Below are positions 51,095 to 59,057 of a stretch of DNA of 64,000 nucleotides, piece after piece. The stretch is from Streptomyces venezuelae (GTDB taxonomy: Bacteria > Actinomycetota > Actinomycetes > Streptomycetales > Streptomycetaceae), in contig NZ_CP029193.1 of NCBI RefSeq assembly GCF_008642355.1, forward strand, positions 5,418,001 through 5,482,000. The letters are read 5' to 3'. Position numbers and translations under genes: made by a program. Numbering within the stretch: the stretch's first letter is position 1; each line of letters starts with the position of its first letter. The notes under the pieces were generated by a model, which saw only the letters and a list, made by a program, of their open reading frames with translations, made no database searches and was not told where the DNA came from.

Positions 51095-51105
51095 CGGCGC
51101 CTTCA

Positions 51106-51147
51106 GGGCCGCGGAACCCCACCCGGGATCCGCGGCCCTTCTGTTTT
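51106..51147 (+). terminator. Intrinsic terminator (attenuator) in the wblC leader
   Basis: A 10-bp stem, gggccgcgga (51106-51115) with tccgcggccc (51129-51138), has a 13-nt loop and is followed by ttctgtttt. It lies between the uORF and wblC, in the right place for transcription attenuation. Confidence 0.85.
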
Positions 51148-51251
51148 CCCCAGAACAGGGAGAACAGAGCGAAGGGGCCGACAGCAAGACCCGGTACCAG
51201 CCGCCAACCGGCCGACCCAGGCCGGCACGACCAGACGAGGAAAACACCACC

Positions 51252-51620
51252 GTGCAACTCGAAGCGCACGCCCCGTCCGTACCGCCTTCACAGACGCTCC
51301 CCCCGCCCGCACCCACGGAGGACCCGACCTTGACTCCCCTCACCGCGCTCACCGCGCTCGACGACGCCATCGAGAACCTCGGCGTACCCGTCCCCTGCCG
51401 TGCCTACGACCCGGAGGTCTTCTTCGCGGAGTCGCCGGCCGACGTCGAGTACGCCAAGTCCCTCTGCCGTACCTGTCCGCTGATGGAGGCCTGCCTCGCG
51501 GGCGCCAAGGAGCGGCGTGAGCCGTGGGGCGTCTGGGGCGGCGAGCTGTTCGTCCAGGGCGTCGTGGTTGCCCGCAAGCGGCCCCGTGGTCGCCCGCGCA
51601 AGAACCCGGTCGTCGCATGA
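51252..51620 (+). CDS. wblC: WhiB7-type transcriptional regulator WblC
   Basis: A 122-residue Fe-S regulator of intrinsic antibiotic resistance. WhiB Cys ligands are C49, C72, C75 and C81 (LCRTCPLMEAC), followed by GVWGG (93-97), which contacts the sigma factor. A C-terminal AT-hook, RGRP at 112-115 in KRPRGRPRKNP, separates WhiB7/WblC from other Wbl proteins. GTG at 51252 has a GAGGAA ribosome-binding site upstream; the first 35 residues are Pro/Thr-rich. It follows uvrD2 as in mycobacteria and overlaps the next gene by 4 nt. Confidence 0.95.
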   Translation: MQLEAHAPSVPPSQTLPPPAPTEDPTLTPLTALTALDDAIENLGVPVPCRAYDPEVFFAESPADVEYAKSLCRTCPLMEACLAGAKERREPWGVWGGELFVQGVVVARKRPRGRPRKNPVVA

Positions 51621-51940
51621 ACACCGCCGGAACCATCGACCGTCCCCTCACGCACGACCCCAAGAAGCAGGCCCCGATGAAGGCAGCCACCAGCGAGTCG
51701 GCAGGCACCGCCACCCCAGACTTCACCACCACCGGCGCGTACGTTCCGCGCCAGAACAGGATCCGAGAGATGCAACTCAGCCCCGAAGCCATGGCCCGTG
51801 CGCATATGCACGAACGCCTGCGCGAAGCCGAGGCTCAACGCCCGGCCGAGCGCCTGATGGCGGCCCGCCGCATGCAGCGCCGCGCGGAGCGCGCCTCGCT
51901 GCGTGCCCGGCGCGCGCTCGCCATAGCGGTCATGCAGTAA
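51617..51940 (+). CDS. Small basic protein translationally coupled to wblC
   Basis: A 107-residue protein, disordered for the first 45 residues, then a helical, Arg/Glu/Ala-rich half (EAMARAHMHERLREAEAQRPAERLMAARRM...) that resembles a charged amphipathic helix. Its ATG overlaps the wblC stop (ATGA) and a strong terminator follows, so it should be made with WblC. I do not recognise a domain. Confidence 0.75.
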   Translation: MNTAGTIDRPLTHDPKKQAPMKAATSESAGTATPDFTTTGAYVPRQNRIREMQLSPEAMARAHMHERLREAEAQRPAERLMAARRMQRRAERASLRARRALAIAVMQ

Positions 51941-51977
51941 CAGCCGCGCAGGCGCATCGGCACGACGACATACAACC

Positions 51978-52009
51978 GCGGGGGACGGTCCGAACGGACC
52001 GTCCCCCGC
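51978..52009 (+). terminator. Terminator of the wblC operon
   Basis: A perfect 14-bp stem, gcgggggacggtcc (51978-51991) with ggaccgtcccccgc (51996-52009), has a 4-nt GAAC loop. It lies 37 nt after the stop of the wblC-coupled gene. Confidence 0.88.
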
Positions 52010-52044
52010 AGTGCGTTGTACTCACCGAACTTCCCCACGCGGCG

Positions 52045-52050
52045 ATATGG
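52045..52050 (+). promoter_or_regulatory. -10 box of the zinc-ribbon gene, leaderless
   Basis: TATGGT ends 7 nt before the GTG at 52058, and no ribosome-binding site is present. Confidence 0.4.
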
Positions 52051-52057
52051 TCGCCCG

Positions 52058-52267
52058 GTGGCAGAGCAAGAACAGCAGGGACAGCAGAGCCCCGAGCCCC
52101 CGGAGCCGGAGCAGCTCGTGTGCTCCCGCTGCGGCACGGTCGCCGAGGGCACACCGCCGACCTGGACCTGCTCCGTCGAGAACGGCGTCCGCCACTACTT
52201 CTGCGACGCCTGCGCCCGGGCCAACCTCAGAGCCATCGAAGGACGCCTCGACTCCGACTGGTGGTGA
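52058..52267 (+). CDS. Small zinc-ribbon-like protein
   Basis: A 69-residue protein with an acidic Gln/Glu/Pro-rich start and two Cys pairs, LVCSRCGTVAEG and FCDACARANLRAIEG, plus TWTCSVENG between them, likely a zinc knuckle. The GTG at 52058 (VAEQEQQ) is preferred to a longer frame from 52016, because a -10 box precedes it. It converges on the ABC1 kinase gene, with 27 nt between the stops. Function unknown. Confidence 0.75.
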   Translation: MAEQEQQGQQSPEPPEPEQLVCSRCGTVAEGTPPTWTCSVENGVRHYFCDACARANLRAIEGRLDSDWW

Positions 52268-52294
52268 GCCGCCCGCGCGCCGGGCACCCCACCG

Positions 52295-53704
52295 TCAGCC
52301 CTCCGCCGCCGCGCTGCCGTCCGTAACCGCCCCGACCGCCTCGTTCTCCTCAGCCCCTTCAGCCCCGTCAGCTTCTTCCGGCTCCTCCACGAAGCCGGGC
52401 AGCCACTCCTCCAGTTCGTCCCGCATCCGCACCGTCGCCCCCAGCTGGCACAGCACCCCGATCGTGCTCACCGTCACGCGGTGTATCAGCAGATAGGCGG
52501 GCGGCAGATTCAGATACCGGCCCAACTGGTAGGCGGGGGAGCGGACATCGGCGAGCCGGGCCGCGTGCTTCCGCATCCAGGCCCGGGTGAACGTGTACTC
52601 CTCGACCGCCATGGGCTCGATGATCGGCAGCAGATAGTCGAGCACCGCCTGCGGCTCCAGATCGACGGACTCCTTGACGAAGCCCTCCGCGCACAACATG
52701 TCGTAGACCGCGTCGGCCTCGCCCTCCAGCGTCATCCGCAGGGACGTCCCGATGGTCGGGGGCAGCCCGTCGGGCAGCCGGTCGACCGTGCCGAAGTCCA
52801 GGACCCCCAGGCGATACCCCGCCTTCTCGTCGAAGAGCAGCCGGAAGTTGCCGGGGTGCGGGTCGGCGTGCAGCAGACCCGTGCGGGCGGGACCGGAGAA
52901 GAGGAAGCGGGCCAGGAGCTGACCCGCCCGGTCGCGCTGCTCCTCCGTGCCCTCCGCGATCACCTCGGAGAGCGGCGTTCCGTCCATCCACTCGGTCACC
53001 AGGACCTGATCGCTCTGGTGCACCACCTGCGGCACCACCACGTCGGGGTCGTCCGCGAACTCGTCGGCGTGCGCCTGCTGGGCCTGGGCCTCCAGACCGT
53101 AGTCCAGCTCCTCCGACACGCGGTCCCGCAGCTCGGCGATGAGCGGCTTGATGTCCATCCCCGGGATCAGCGGCCCCAGCAGACGGGCGAACCTGCTGAG
53201 CTGGTTGAGGTCGGACAGCAGCGCCTCGCCCGCCCCCGGGTACTGCACCTTGACCGCGACCTCACGGCCGTCCGTCCACACCGCCCGGTGCACCTGCCCG
53301 ATCGACGCGGCGGCCGCGGGCTTGTCCTCGAACTCCAGGAACAGCTCGCGCCAGTCCTCGCCGAGCCGCTCCGCCAGGACGGAGTGCACGGTCCGGGTGG
53401 GCATCGGCGGCGCCGCTTCCTGCAGCTTCGTCAGCGCGGCACGGTAAGGTCCCGCGATCTCCTCGGGCAGCGCGGACTCGAAGACGGACAGTGCCTGCCC
53501 GAACTTCATGGCGCCGCCCTTGAGCTCACCGAGGACCTTGAACAGCTGCTCGGCCGTGCGCTGCTGCAGCTCGCGCCCCACGATCTCCGCCGACTTGCCC
53601 CCGATCCGCTTGCCCAGGCCCCAGGTCGCGCGCCCCGCGAAGCCGAGTGGCAGCGCGGCCAGTTTGGCGGTTCGGGTGACCGCCTTCCGGGGAAGATCAG
53701 ACAT
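52295..53704 (-). CDS. ABC1/UbiB (AarF-type) atypical kinase
   Basis: A 469-residue member of the ABC1/UbiB kinase-like family. Family motifs: KGGAMKFGQALS (KxGQ), AAAASIGQVHRA in place of the P-loop, VAVKVQYPG (Lys), SEELDYGLEA (ExD), HADPHPGNF and LDFGTV. UbiB-type proteins bind ATP and support quinone or lipid metabolism; the actinobacterial role is not settled. The C-terminus is an Ala/Glu-rich tail. ATG at 53704 has GGAGGGG upstream. It corresponds to mycobacterial Rv3197, next to whiB7. Confidence 0.92.
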   Translation of the reverse strand: MSDLPRKAVTRTAKLAALPLGFAGRATWGLGKRIGGKSAEIVGRELQQRTAEQLFKVLGELKGGAMKFGQALSVFESALPEEIAGPYRAALTKLQEAAPPMPTRTVHSVLAERLGEDWRELFLEFEDKPAAAASIGQVHRAVWTDGREVAVKVQYPGAGEALLSDLNQLSRFARLLGPLIPGMDIKPLIAELRDRVSEELDYGLEAQAQQAHADEFADDPDVVVPQVVHQSDQVLVTEWMDGTPLSEVIAEGTEEQRDRAGQLLARFLFSGPARTGLLHADPHPGNFRLLFDEKAGYRLGVLDFGTVDRLPDGLPPTIGTSLRMTLEGEADAVYDMLCAEGFVKESVDLEPQAVLDYLLPIIEPMAVEEYTFTRAWMRKHAARLADVRSPAYQLGRYLNLPPAYLLIHRVTVSTIGVLCQLGATVRMRDELEEWLPGFVEEPEEADGAEGAEENEAVGAVTDGSAAAEG

Positions 53705-53745
53705 GCGCCCCTCCAAGTCCCAGACAGCCGCGCCTTGTCAGGCGG

Positions 53746-54879
53746 TTACCCGGCCATTGTTGCGTGCGGCTTCTCAGCAACGGTGAGCCGATCCCCCTTA
53801 ACGGACACGCCCGCCCCACAAGAGCATGATGGATGCGGCCAAATCGGGCTCGAAAGCCACTCGAATCCGGGCACGGAAGCCGTGTGTCGCACCCCCGAGC
53901 AGGCCGACGGGCCGCCGTCCAGGAAGGTCAGGGCATGCCCGGCCGCGAGACCTGCGACCGAGGTCGACAGCGCCAGGTCGCACGCGGGCACGTGACGCGA
54001 CTGACCCGAGCGCCACTGGGCCAGCATCCGCGGCCAGGTGGGATCGCGGTCCGCACGCTGCCGGAACAGACACTCCGCGCATGCGGTCGTCCCCGGCAGG
54101 ACCAAGGGGCCGACCACGCCCGTCCCCTCGATCACGCCCGCGTAGAGATGAGGAGTGCCCGAGGCGAGCAGTTCCTCGGCTGCCGAAGGGGCTGGCGCGT
54201 ACGCGTCCAGGCCGTCTCTCGGAGCGATGATCACCAGGGACAGGTCCGCTCCGTCCCCCTCGGCCGGTGACTGCCGGGGCGGACGCCCGGGAGCTGCCTG
54301 TCGCACCATGCGGCGCGCGGCCGTGTCCCTGCGCTCGCCGATGGACTCGGCGGGCAGTCCGCCCGGCGCGACATCCCACGGACGCACCTGTCCGCCGTCC
54401 CGCACCTCGACCCGGCCGACCCCCGCGCCCGCCAGCAACGAAGCCACCACGGCGCCCACCCGGCCGGCGCCCTGGACCCGCACACGCACCGTCCGGCGCG
54501 CCGCCATCTTCGCAATCGCATCGCCCGGCCCCGGCGACTGGAGCGAGAGCGAGGCCACGTCGCCCCGCAGCCGGTCCAAGGTCTCCCCGCGCCCGCGCAG
54601 CGCGTCGGCCGCCGGGCCGCCCCCGGTCGAATCGTCGAGCAGACCCGCCCGCGACAGCTCACCCAGCAGCCTGTCCACATGCCCGTCCGGCAGCCCCATC
54701 CGCCGGCCCTCCTCCCGCAGCAGAGGGACCCCGCGCGTGCCGTCCAGCAAGGTCAGAAAGCTGCCCGTCGCCGTGTCCATCGGTCCGAGCACCAAGGCGT
54801 GCGCGGGTGCCACCCCGAACTGCACGGTGCTCAGGTCCCGCCAGCCGCGCCGCAGTGCCGGTTTCACGATCGGATGCAT
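53746..54879 (-). CDS. ThiF/E1-fold protein, TOMM cyclodehydratase-partner-like
   Basis: A 377-residue protein. The N-terminal third resembles a winged, leader-binding region (LDGTRGVPLLREEGRRMGLPDGHVDRLL). A Rossmann core (RVRVQGAGRVGAVVASLLAGAGVGRVEVRDGG, about 132-163) is ThiF/E1-like. Cys pairs CAEC (about 275) and CSC (about 357) could bind zinc, as in E1 proteins. Such proteins accompany YcaO enzymes in azole-peptide pathways, but no YcaO or precursor gene is nearby. ATG at 54879. By position it may correspond to mycobacterial Rv3196. Confidence 0.72.
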   Translation of the reverse strand: MHPIVKPALRRGWRDLSTVQFGVAPAHALVLGPMDTATGSFLTLLDGTRGVPLLREEGRRMGLPDGHVDRLLGELSRAGLLDDSTGGGPAADALRGRGETLDRLRGDVASLSLQSPGPGDAIAKMAARRTVRVRVQGAGRVGAVVASLLAGAGVGRVEVRDGGQVRPWDVAPGGLPAESIGERRDTAARRMVRQAAPGRPPRQSPAEGDGADLSLVIIAPRDGLDAYAPAPSAAEELLASGTPHLYAGVIEGTGVVGPLVLPGTTACAECLFRQRADRDPTWPRMLAQWRSGQSRHVPACDLALSTSVAGLAAGHALTFLDGGPSACSGVRHTASVPGFEWLSSPIWPHPSCSCGAGVSVKGDRLTVAEKPHATMAG

Positions 54880-55070
54880 GGTCGTCCCCCGTCGGCCGGT
54901 CGGCGCGGACTCGTCCGCCGCGCTCGGTCGAATGCCAGAATGCCTGCCTCAGCGAACCCCTGCGTCGCGTTGTCCACAGGCGGTGGGTATTCGTCGTACT
55001 AATCAAACGGACGGGGAGCGGAACAGCGCCGAACCGTCCCGGAGGCGGGACTTCCCCCATGCCCAGCGGG

Positions 55071-55076
55071 TAACGT
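55071..55076 (+). promoter_or_regulatory. -10 box of the YgjP-type metallopeptidase gene, leaderless
   Basis: TAACGT ends 6 nt before the GTG at 55083, and no ribosome-binding site is present. Confidence 0.4.
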
Positions 55077-55082
55077 CGGGGC

Positions 55083-55706
55083 GTGCCCGCCGACCCGTCC
55101 CCTCGCGTCGCTGGGGAGACCTCAGCGCGTCGCGCCGGAGCTCCACAGCGCAGCACGACCAGCCCGTCGCCGTCCGGCGCGGGGGCCGGCGCGGTCGAGG
55201 TCAGACGGAGCGCCCGCCGCCGCAGAACGGTCTCCGCGTACCGGGAGGGGGACCGCACCGTGGTCCTCATCCCCGCCCGGATGTCCGAGGCGGAGGAGCA
55301 GCGCTGGGTCACCGTGATGCTGGACAAGCTCGCGGCCCAGGAGAGCAAGCGGCTCCTCGGCGACGCGGAGCTCGCCGAGCGCGCGGGTCAGCTCTCCGAC
55401 CAGTACTTCGCGGGCCGCGCCAGGCCCGAGTCGGTCCGCTGGGTCACGAACCAGAACACCCGGTGGGGTTCCTGCACCCCGGCCGAGGGCAGTATCCGTC
55501 TCTCGCACCGGTTGCAGGGCATGCCCGAGTACGTCGTGGACTACGTCCTCGTCCACGAGCTCGCCCATCTCCTCGTCCCCGGTCACGGCCCGCGTTTCTG
55601 GCGTCTCCTGGAGGCCTACCCCCGCACCGAGCGCGCCAGGGGGTACCTCGAAGGGGTGGTCGCCGCCGGGCGCCTGCCTCATCTGCCGGCCGCCCGAGAG
55701 GAGTGA
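55083..55706 (+). CDS. YgjP-type (M48/SprT-like) metallopeptidase
   Basis: A 207-residue protein. The first 45 residues are low-complexity. The DUF45 core has RWGSCTPAEGSIRLSHRL, VLVHELAHLLVPGHGPRFW with HELAH (H158, E159, H162) and a third His in GHGPRF (zinc ligand). It is probably a cytoplasmic zinc protease; the family substrate is unclear. GTG at 55083 is next to a -10 box. It is divergent from the ThiF-fold gene. Confidence 0.85.
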   Translation: MPADPSPRVAGETSARRAGAPQRSTTSPSPSGAGAGAVEVRRSARRRRTVSAYREGDRTVVLIPARMSEAEEQRWVTVMLDKLAAQESKRLLGDAELAERAGQLSDQYFAGRARPESVRWVTNQNTRWGSCTPAEGSIRLSHRLQGMPEYVVDYVLVHELAHLLVPGHGPRFWRLLEAYPRTERARGYLEGVVAAGRLPHLPAAREE

Positions 55707-55823
55707 ACGACCGCCGGATCCCGCGGTTGTGTAGCGGGTCTGTACCGGCTTGGCCCGCCGTCGGACTTTGCGGTTAGCCTGACGCGACGTATTCACATTC
55801 GGGATGGGGGACGGTCGTTACGT

Positions 55824-57497
55824 ATGGCCAGGGAATTCCAACGCGGCCACAAGGCCAAGGTCAGTGACCTCACCGCCGGAACGGATCTGTACGTCGGCGT
55901 ACAGATCTCGGCGCCGGGACTGACGTTCGACATCAGTTGCTTCGGCCTGGACGCGAGCGAGCGGCTCTCGGACGACCGTTACTTCATCTTCTTCAACCAG
56001 CCGAAGTCGCCCGAGGAGTCGATCCAGCTCCTCGGTGCCCAGGCCGGCGACTCCGAGTCCTTCCGGGTCACCCTCGACCGCATCCCGCAGCAGATCCAGC
56101 GCCTGTCGTTCACGGCGACGATCGACGGCGCCGGACAGATGTCGCAGGTCGCGTCCGGGTACATCCGCATCGTCGCGGGCGGCGAGGAAGTGGTGCGCTA
56201 CGCCTTCACCGGCGCGGAGTTCTCCACCGAGCGCGCCGTCATGCTGGGCGACTTCTACCTGAAGGACGTCTGGCGCTTCGCCGCCATCGGACAGGGCTTC
56301 GACGGCGGCCTCGAGGCGCTCCTGCGCAACTTCGGCGGCGAGGTCGCCGAGGAGGAGCCCGCCGCCCCGCAGCAGCAGGCCGCCGCCCCTTCCTTCGCGC
56401 CGCCCGCCCAGGCCGCCGCGCCGCCCGCGTTCGGCGCCCCCGCCGCCACGCCCCCACAGGCCCCCGCCCCGGCCCCCGCGCCCGCCCCGGCCCCCGCACA
56501 GCACTTCGCGCCGCCGCAGGGCGCCACGCCGCCCCCGGCCCCGGCGTCCGCGAGCCCGCCGGTGCACGCGGCGCAGACCGTCGTGGCACCGCTGAACCAG
56601 CCGCCGGGAGGAGCCATGCCGCCCCAGCCGGCCCCCTCGCCGTACGGCCAGCCGGGCCAGCAGCCCCCTCAGCAGCCGCAGTTCGGCCAGGTCCCGGGCC
56701 AGCAGCAGACGCCACCGCCGCCCCCGGGGTACGGCCAGCAGCCCACCGCCCCGCCGCCTCCCGGCTACGGCCAGCAGCCCCCGGGCGGCCAGTTCCCCGG
56801 CCAGCCCACCGCCCCGCAGGGCGCGGCACCCCAGGGCGCCGGTGTGGCTGCGGCCCTCCAGAAGTACCGCGAGGCACCCACCGGGCAGCGCTGGACGCAG
56901 CAGAACGAGAAGCTGATCCGCGTCGACCTGGGCGTCGCCGACCAGGCGATCCTGGCCCGTCAGGGCAGCATGGTGCTCTACCAGGGCAAGGTCGAGTTCA
57001 GCTACAAGGGCGCGGGCTTCGCCGGCCGCATCGTGGGCAATGCCACCGGTCAGGAGATGCAGCTCATGCGCTGCTCCGGCCGGGGCCAGGTGTTCCTCGC
57101 CGAGGAAGCCACCCATCTGCACCCCATCGAACTCCAGGGTGACGCGATCTGTGTCTCCGCGGAGAACGTCCTCGCCTTCGACGAGACCCTCCAGCACGAG
57201 GTGCGCAGGATCGAGGGCCACGGGATTCCCGGCGGCGCCCTGTTCGTCATGCAGTTCCAGGGCACCGGCACGGTCATCGTGAAGACCCACGGCGTGCCCG
57301 TCGTGCTGCCCGTCACACCGACGACGTTCGCGGACTGCCACGCCGTCGTCGCCTGGTCGGCCGCCGCGCAGGCGATCGTCTCCAGCCAGGTCAGGCTGCG
57401 CAGCAACGCCTACGCGGGCTCCACGGGGGAGAGCGTGAACCTCCAGTTCCGTGGCGCGCCCGGCAATTTCATCGTCGTCCAGCCGTACGAGGTCTGA
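55824..57497 (+). CDS. TerD domain-AIM24 domain fusion protein
   Basis: A 557-residue protein. Residues 1-170 form a TerD-like (tellurium-stress, calcium-binding) domain: YVGVQISAPGLTFDISCFGLD, DRYFIFFNQPKSPE, RFAAIGQGFDGGLEALLRNFG. Residues 180-335 are a Pro/Gln/Ala/Gly-rich linker. Residues 345-557 are an AIM24 domain: ILARQGSMVLYQGKVEFSYKGAGF, CSGRGQVFLAEEA, VQPYEV end. The role is probably stress-related and membrane-associated (inference). It heads a three-gene run of AIM24 proteins 11-16 nt apart. ATG at 55824 has a purine-rich GGGGGA upstream. Confidence 0.85.
   Translation: MAREFQRGHKAKVSDLTAGTDLYVGVQISAPGLTFDISCFGLDASERLSDDRYFIFFNQPKSPEESIQLLGAQAGDSESFRVTLDRIPQQIQRLSFTATIDGAGQMSQVASGYIRIVAGGEEVVRYAFTGAEFSTERAVMLGDFYLKDVWRFAAIGQGFDGGLEALLRNFGGEVAEEEPAAPQQQAAAPSFAPPAQAAAPPAFGAPAATPPQAPAPAPAPAPAPAQHFAPPQGATPPPAPASASPPVHAAQTVVAPLNQPPGGAMPPQPAPSPYGQPGQQPPQQPQFGQVPGQQQTPPPPPGYGQQPTAPPPPGYGQQPPGGQFPGQPTAPQGAAPQGAGVAAALQKYREAPTGQRWTQQNEKLIRVDLGVADQAILARQGSMVLYQGKVEFSYKGAGFAGRIVGNATGQEMQLMRCSGRGQVFLAEEATHLHPIELQGDAICVSAENVLAFDETLQHEVRRIEGHGIPGGALFVMQFQGTGTVIVKTHGVPVVLPVTPTTFADCHAVVAWSAAAQAIVSSQVRLRSNAYAGSTGESVNLQFRGAPGNFIVVQPYEV
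56380..56880 (+). repeat. Pro/Ala/Gln-rich linker-coding repeat region
   Basis: Low-complexity DNA encodes Ala-Pro runs (about 56455-56505) and later PPPGYGQQP repeats (about 56720-56785) inside the TerD-AIM24 linker. Likely a flexible spacer. Confidence 0.75.
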
Positions 57498-57508
57498 GGG
57501 AGCCCGTC

Positions 57509-58189
57509 ATGAATCAGCAACTCGCGGGCTTCGCCCCCGCACCCGTCGCCGCCCGCATGGAGAACCACGGGCACCACATGGTCAAGGTGGCCATGCAGAC
57601 CGGCAACGACCTCTTCGCGCGCGTGGGCTCGATGGTCGCCTACGAAGGGTTCGTGCAGTACGAGCCGAATCCGCCCGCCGTCCGTCAGGTCGCGCGCGAG
57701 TGGATGACCGGCGAGGGCGCACCCCTGATGAAGTGCTCGGGAGACGGCCTGCTCTACCTCGCCGACTACGGAGCGGATGTCGTCCTCATCAATTTGGCGG
57801 GCGACTCCCTCTCGGTGAACGGCACCAACCTGCTCGCCTTCGACGCGTCCCTCCAGTGGGGTGTCGAGCGGGTCAAGGGCATGGCCAAGTTCGCCGGACA
57901 GGGCCTGTGGAACATCAAGATCTCCGGTCAGGGCTGGGTCGCGCTGACCTCCCGCGGCACGCCGATCGTCGTGGACTGCGGCCGTGGCGAGGACGAGACG
58001 TACGTCGACCCGGACGCCCTGATCGCCTGGTCCCCGAACCTCAAGGTGAAGGGCAAGCGCAGCTTCAAGGCCGGCTCCCTCATCGGGCGCGGCAGCGGCG
58101 AGGCCTACCAGATGGGCTTCTCCGGAGAGGGCATCGTCGTCGTACAGCCCAGCGAGGACAGCACCGACCGCCTCCGAGCACGGGGCTGA
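57509..58189 (+). CDS. AIM24 family protein
   Basis: A 226-residue AIM24/TIM-barrel-like beta protein (MVKVAMQTGNDLFARVGSMVAYEGF, MKCSGDGLLYLADYG, VERVKGMAKFAGQGLWNIKISGQGWV, MGFSGEGIVVVQPSE). In eukaryotes AIM24 is a mitochondrial inner-membrane factor; the bacterial role is unknown. ATG at 57509 has GAGGGAG upstream, 11 nt after the TerD-AIM24 stop. No signal peptide. Confidence 0.88.
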   Translation: MNQQLAGFAPAPVAARMENHGHHMVKVAMQTGNDLFARVGSMVAYEGFVQYEPNPPAVRQVAREWMTGEGAPLMKCSGDGLLYLADYGADVVLINLAGDSLSVNGTNLLAFDASLQWGVERVKGMAKFAGQGLWNIKISGQGWVALTSRGTPIVVDCGRGEDETYVDPDALIAWSPNLKVKGKRSFKAGSLIGRGSGEAYQMGFSGEGIVVVQPSEDSTDRLRARG

Positions 58190-58205
58190 GGGGGAGCAGG
58201 ACACC

Positions 58206-58961
58206 ATGCAGAGCCCACTTTTCGCACACGCCGAGCAGCAGACCCAGGAGCGCTACTCCGTCCAGAACCCGCAGCTGCTGCGGGTCGCCCTGGAGGGGCA
58301 CGACGACGTCCTGGCCCGCAAGGGCGCGATGGTCGCCTACCAGGGGATGATCGAGTTCGACGCCGAGTACCAGAGCCAGGGCAACCAGCGGGCCCGCGCG
58401 CACACCGGCGAGGGTCTCGACCTGATGCGCTGCCACGGCCAGGGCACGGTCTACTTCGCCAACCTCGCCCAGTACATCCACGTAGTGGATGTCGACCAGG
58501 ACGGGCTGACCGTGGACAGCAGCTACGTCCTCGCGATGGACTCGTCGCTGACCCACCAGGTCATCGCCGTCGACAGCCAGTACGGCATCTCCGGCTCCGG
58601 CAAGTACCAGCTCAACATCTCAGGCCGCGGCAAGGTCGCCCTGATGACGTCGGGCCAGCCGCTGATGCTCCAGGTCACACCGGACCGGTACGTCAACGCG
58701 GACGCCGACGCGATCGTCGCGTGGTCCAACGGCCTCCGCGTCCAGATGCAGGCCCAGACCCATTCCTCGGGCGTCTGGCGGCGCCGCGGCAACACCGGCG
58801 AGGGCTGGGAGCTCAGCTTCATGGGACAGGGCTACGCGCTCGTCCAGCCGAGCGAGATGCTGCCGCCCCAGAACGCGGTGATCGGGCGGGGCGCCCAGGC
58901 GCAGTTCGGGGTCGGCCAGGAAGGGGCCCGGGGGCAGAACCAGGGCAACGTCTGGAGCTGA
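58206..58961 (+). CDS. AIM24 family protein
   Basis: A 251-residue AIM24 paralogue (LRVALEGHDDVLARKGAMVAYQGM, MRCHGQGTVYFANL, YQLNISGRGKVALMTSGQP, LSFMGQGYALVQPSEM) with a Gly/Gln-rich tail. ATG at 58206 has GGGGAGCAGG upstream, 16 nt after the previous stop. It completes a co-directional set of three AIM24 domains. Confidence 0.88.
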   Translation: MQSPLFAHAEQQTQERYSVQNPQLLRVALEGHDDVLARKGAMVAYQGMIEFDAEYQSQGNQRARAHTGEGLDLMRCHGQGTVYFANLAQYIHVVDVDQDGLTVDSSYVLAMDSSLTHQVIAVDSQYGISGSGKYQLNISGRGKVALMTSGQPLMLQVTPDRYVNADADAIVAWSNGLRVQMQAQTHSSGVWRRRGNTGEGWELSFMGQGYALVQPSEMLPPQNAVIGRGAQAQFGVGQEGARGQNQGNVWS

Positions 58962-58984
58962 GCGCTCCGCTGGGTCGAGCGGAG

Positions 58985-59042
58985 GAGGTCGCGGGGGACT
59001 GCGGACCGGCTGCGGCTGGTCGCGCAGTTCCCCGCGCCCCTG
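58985..59042. repeat. Intergenic GC-rich repeat element, copy 2
   Basis: The core ggctggtcgcgcagttccccgcgcccc matches the element at 3578-3625. It sits between the convergent AIM24 and Nudix genes and has palindromic arms, so it may act as a terminator. Confidence 0.6.
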
Positions 59043-59057
59043 TTCAGGGCACTTGCG

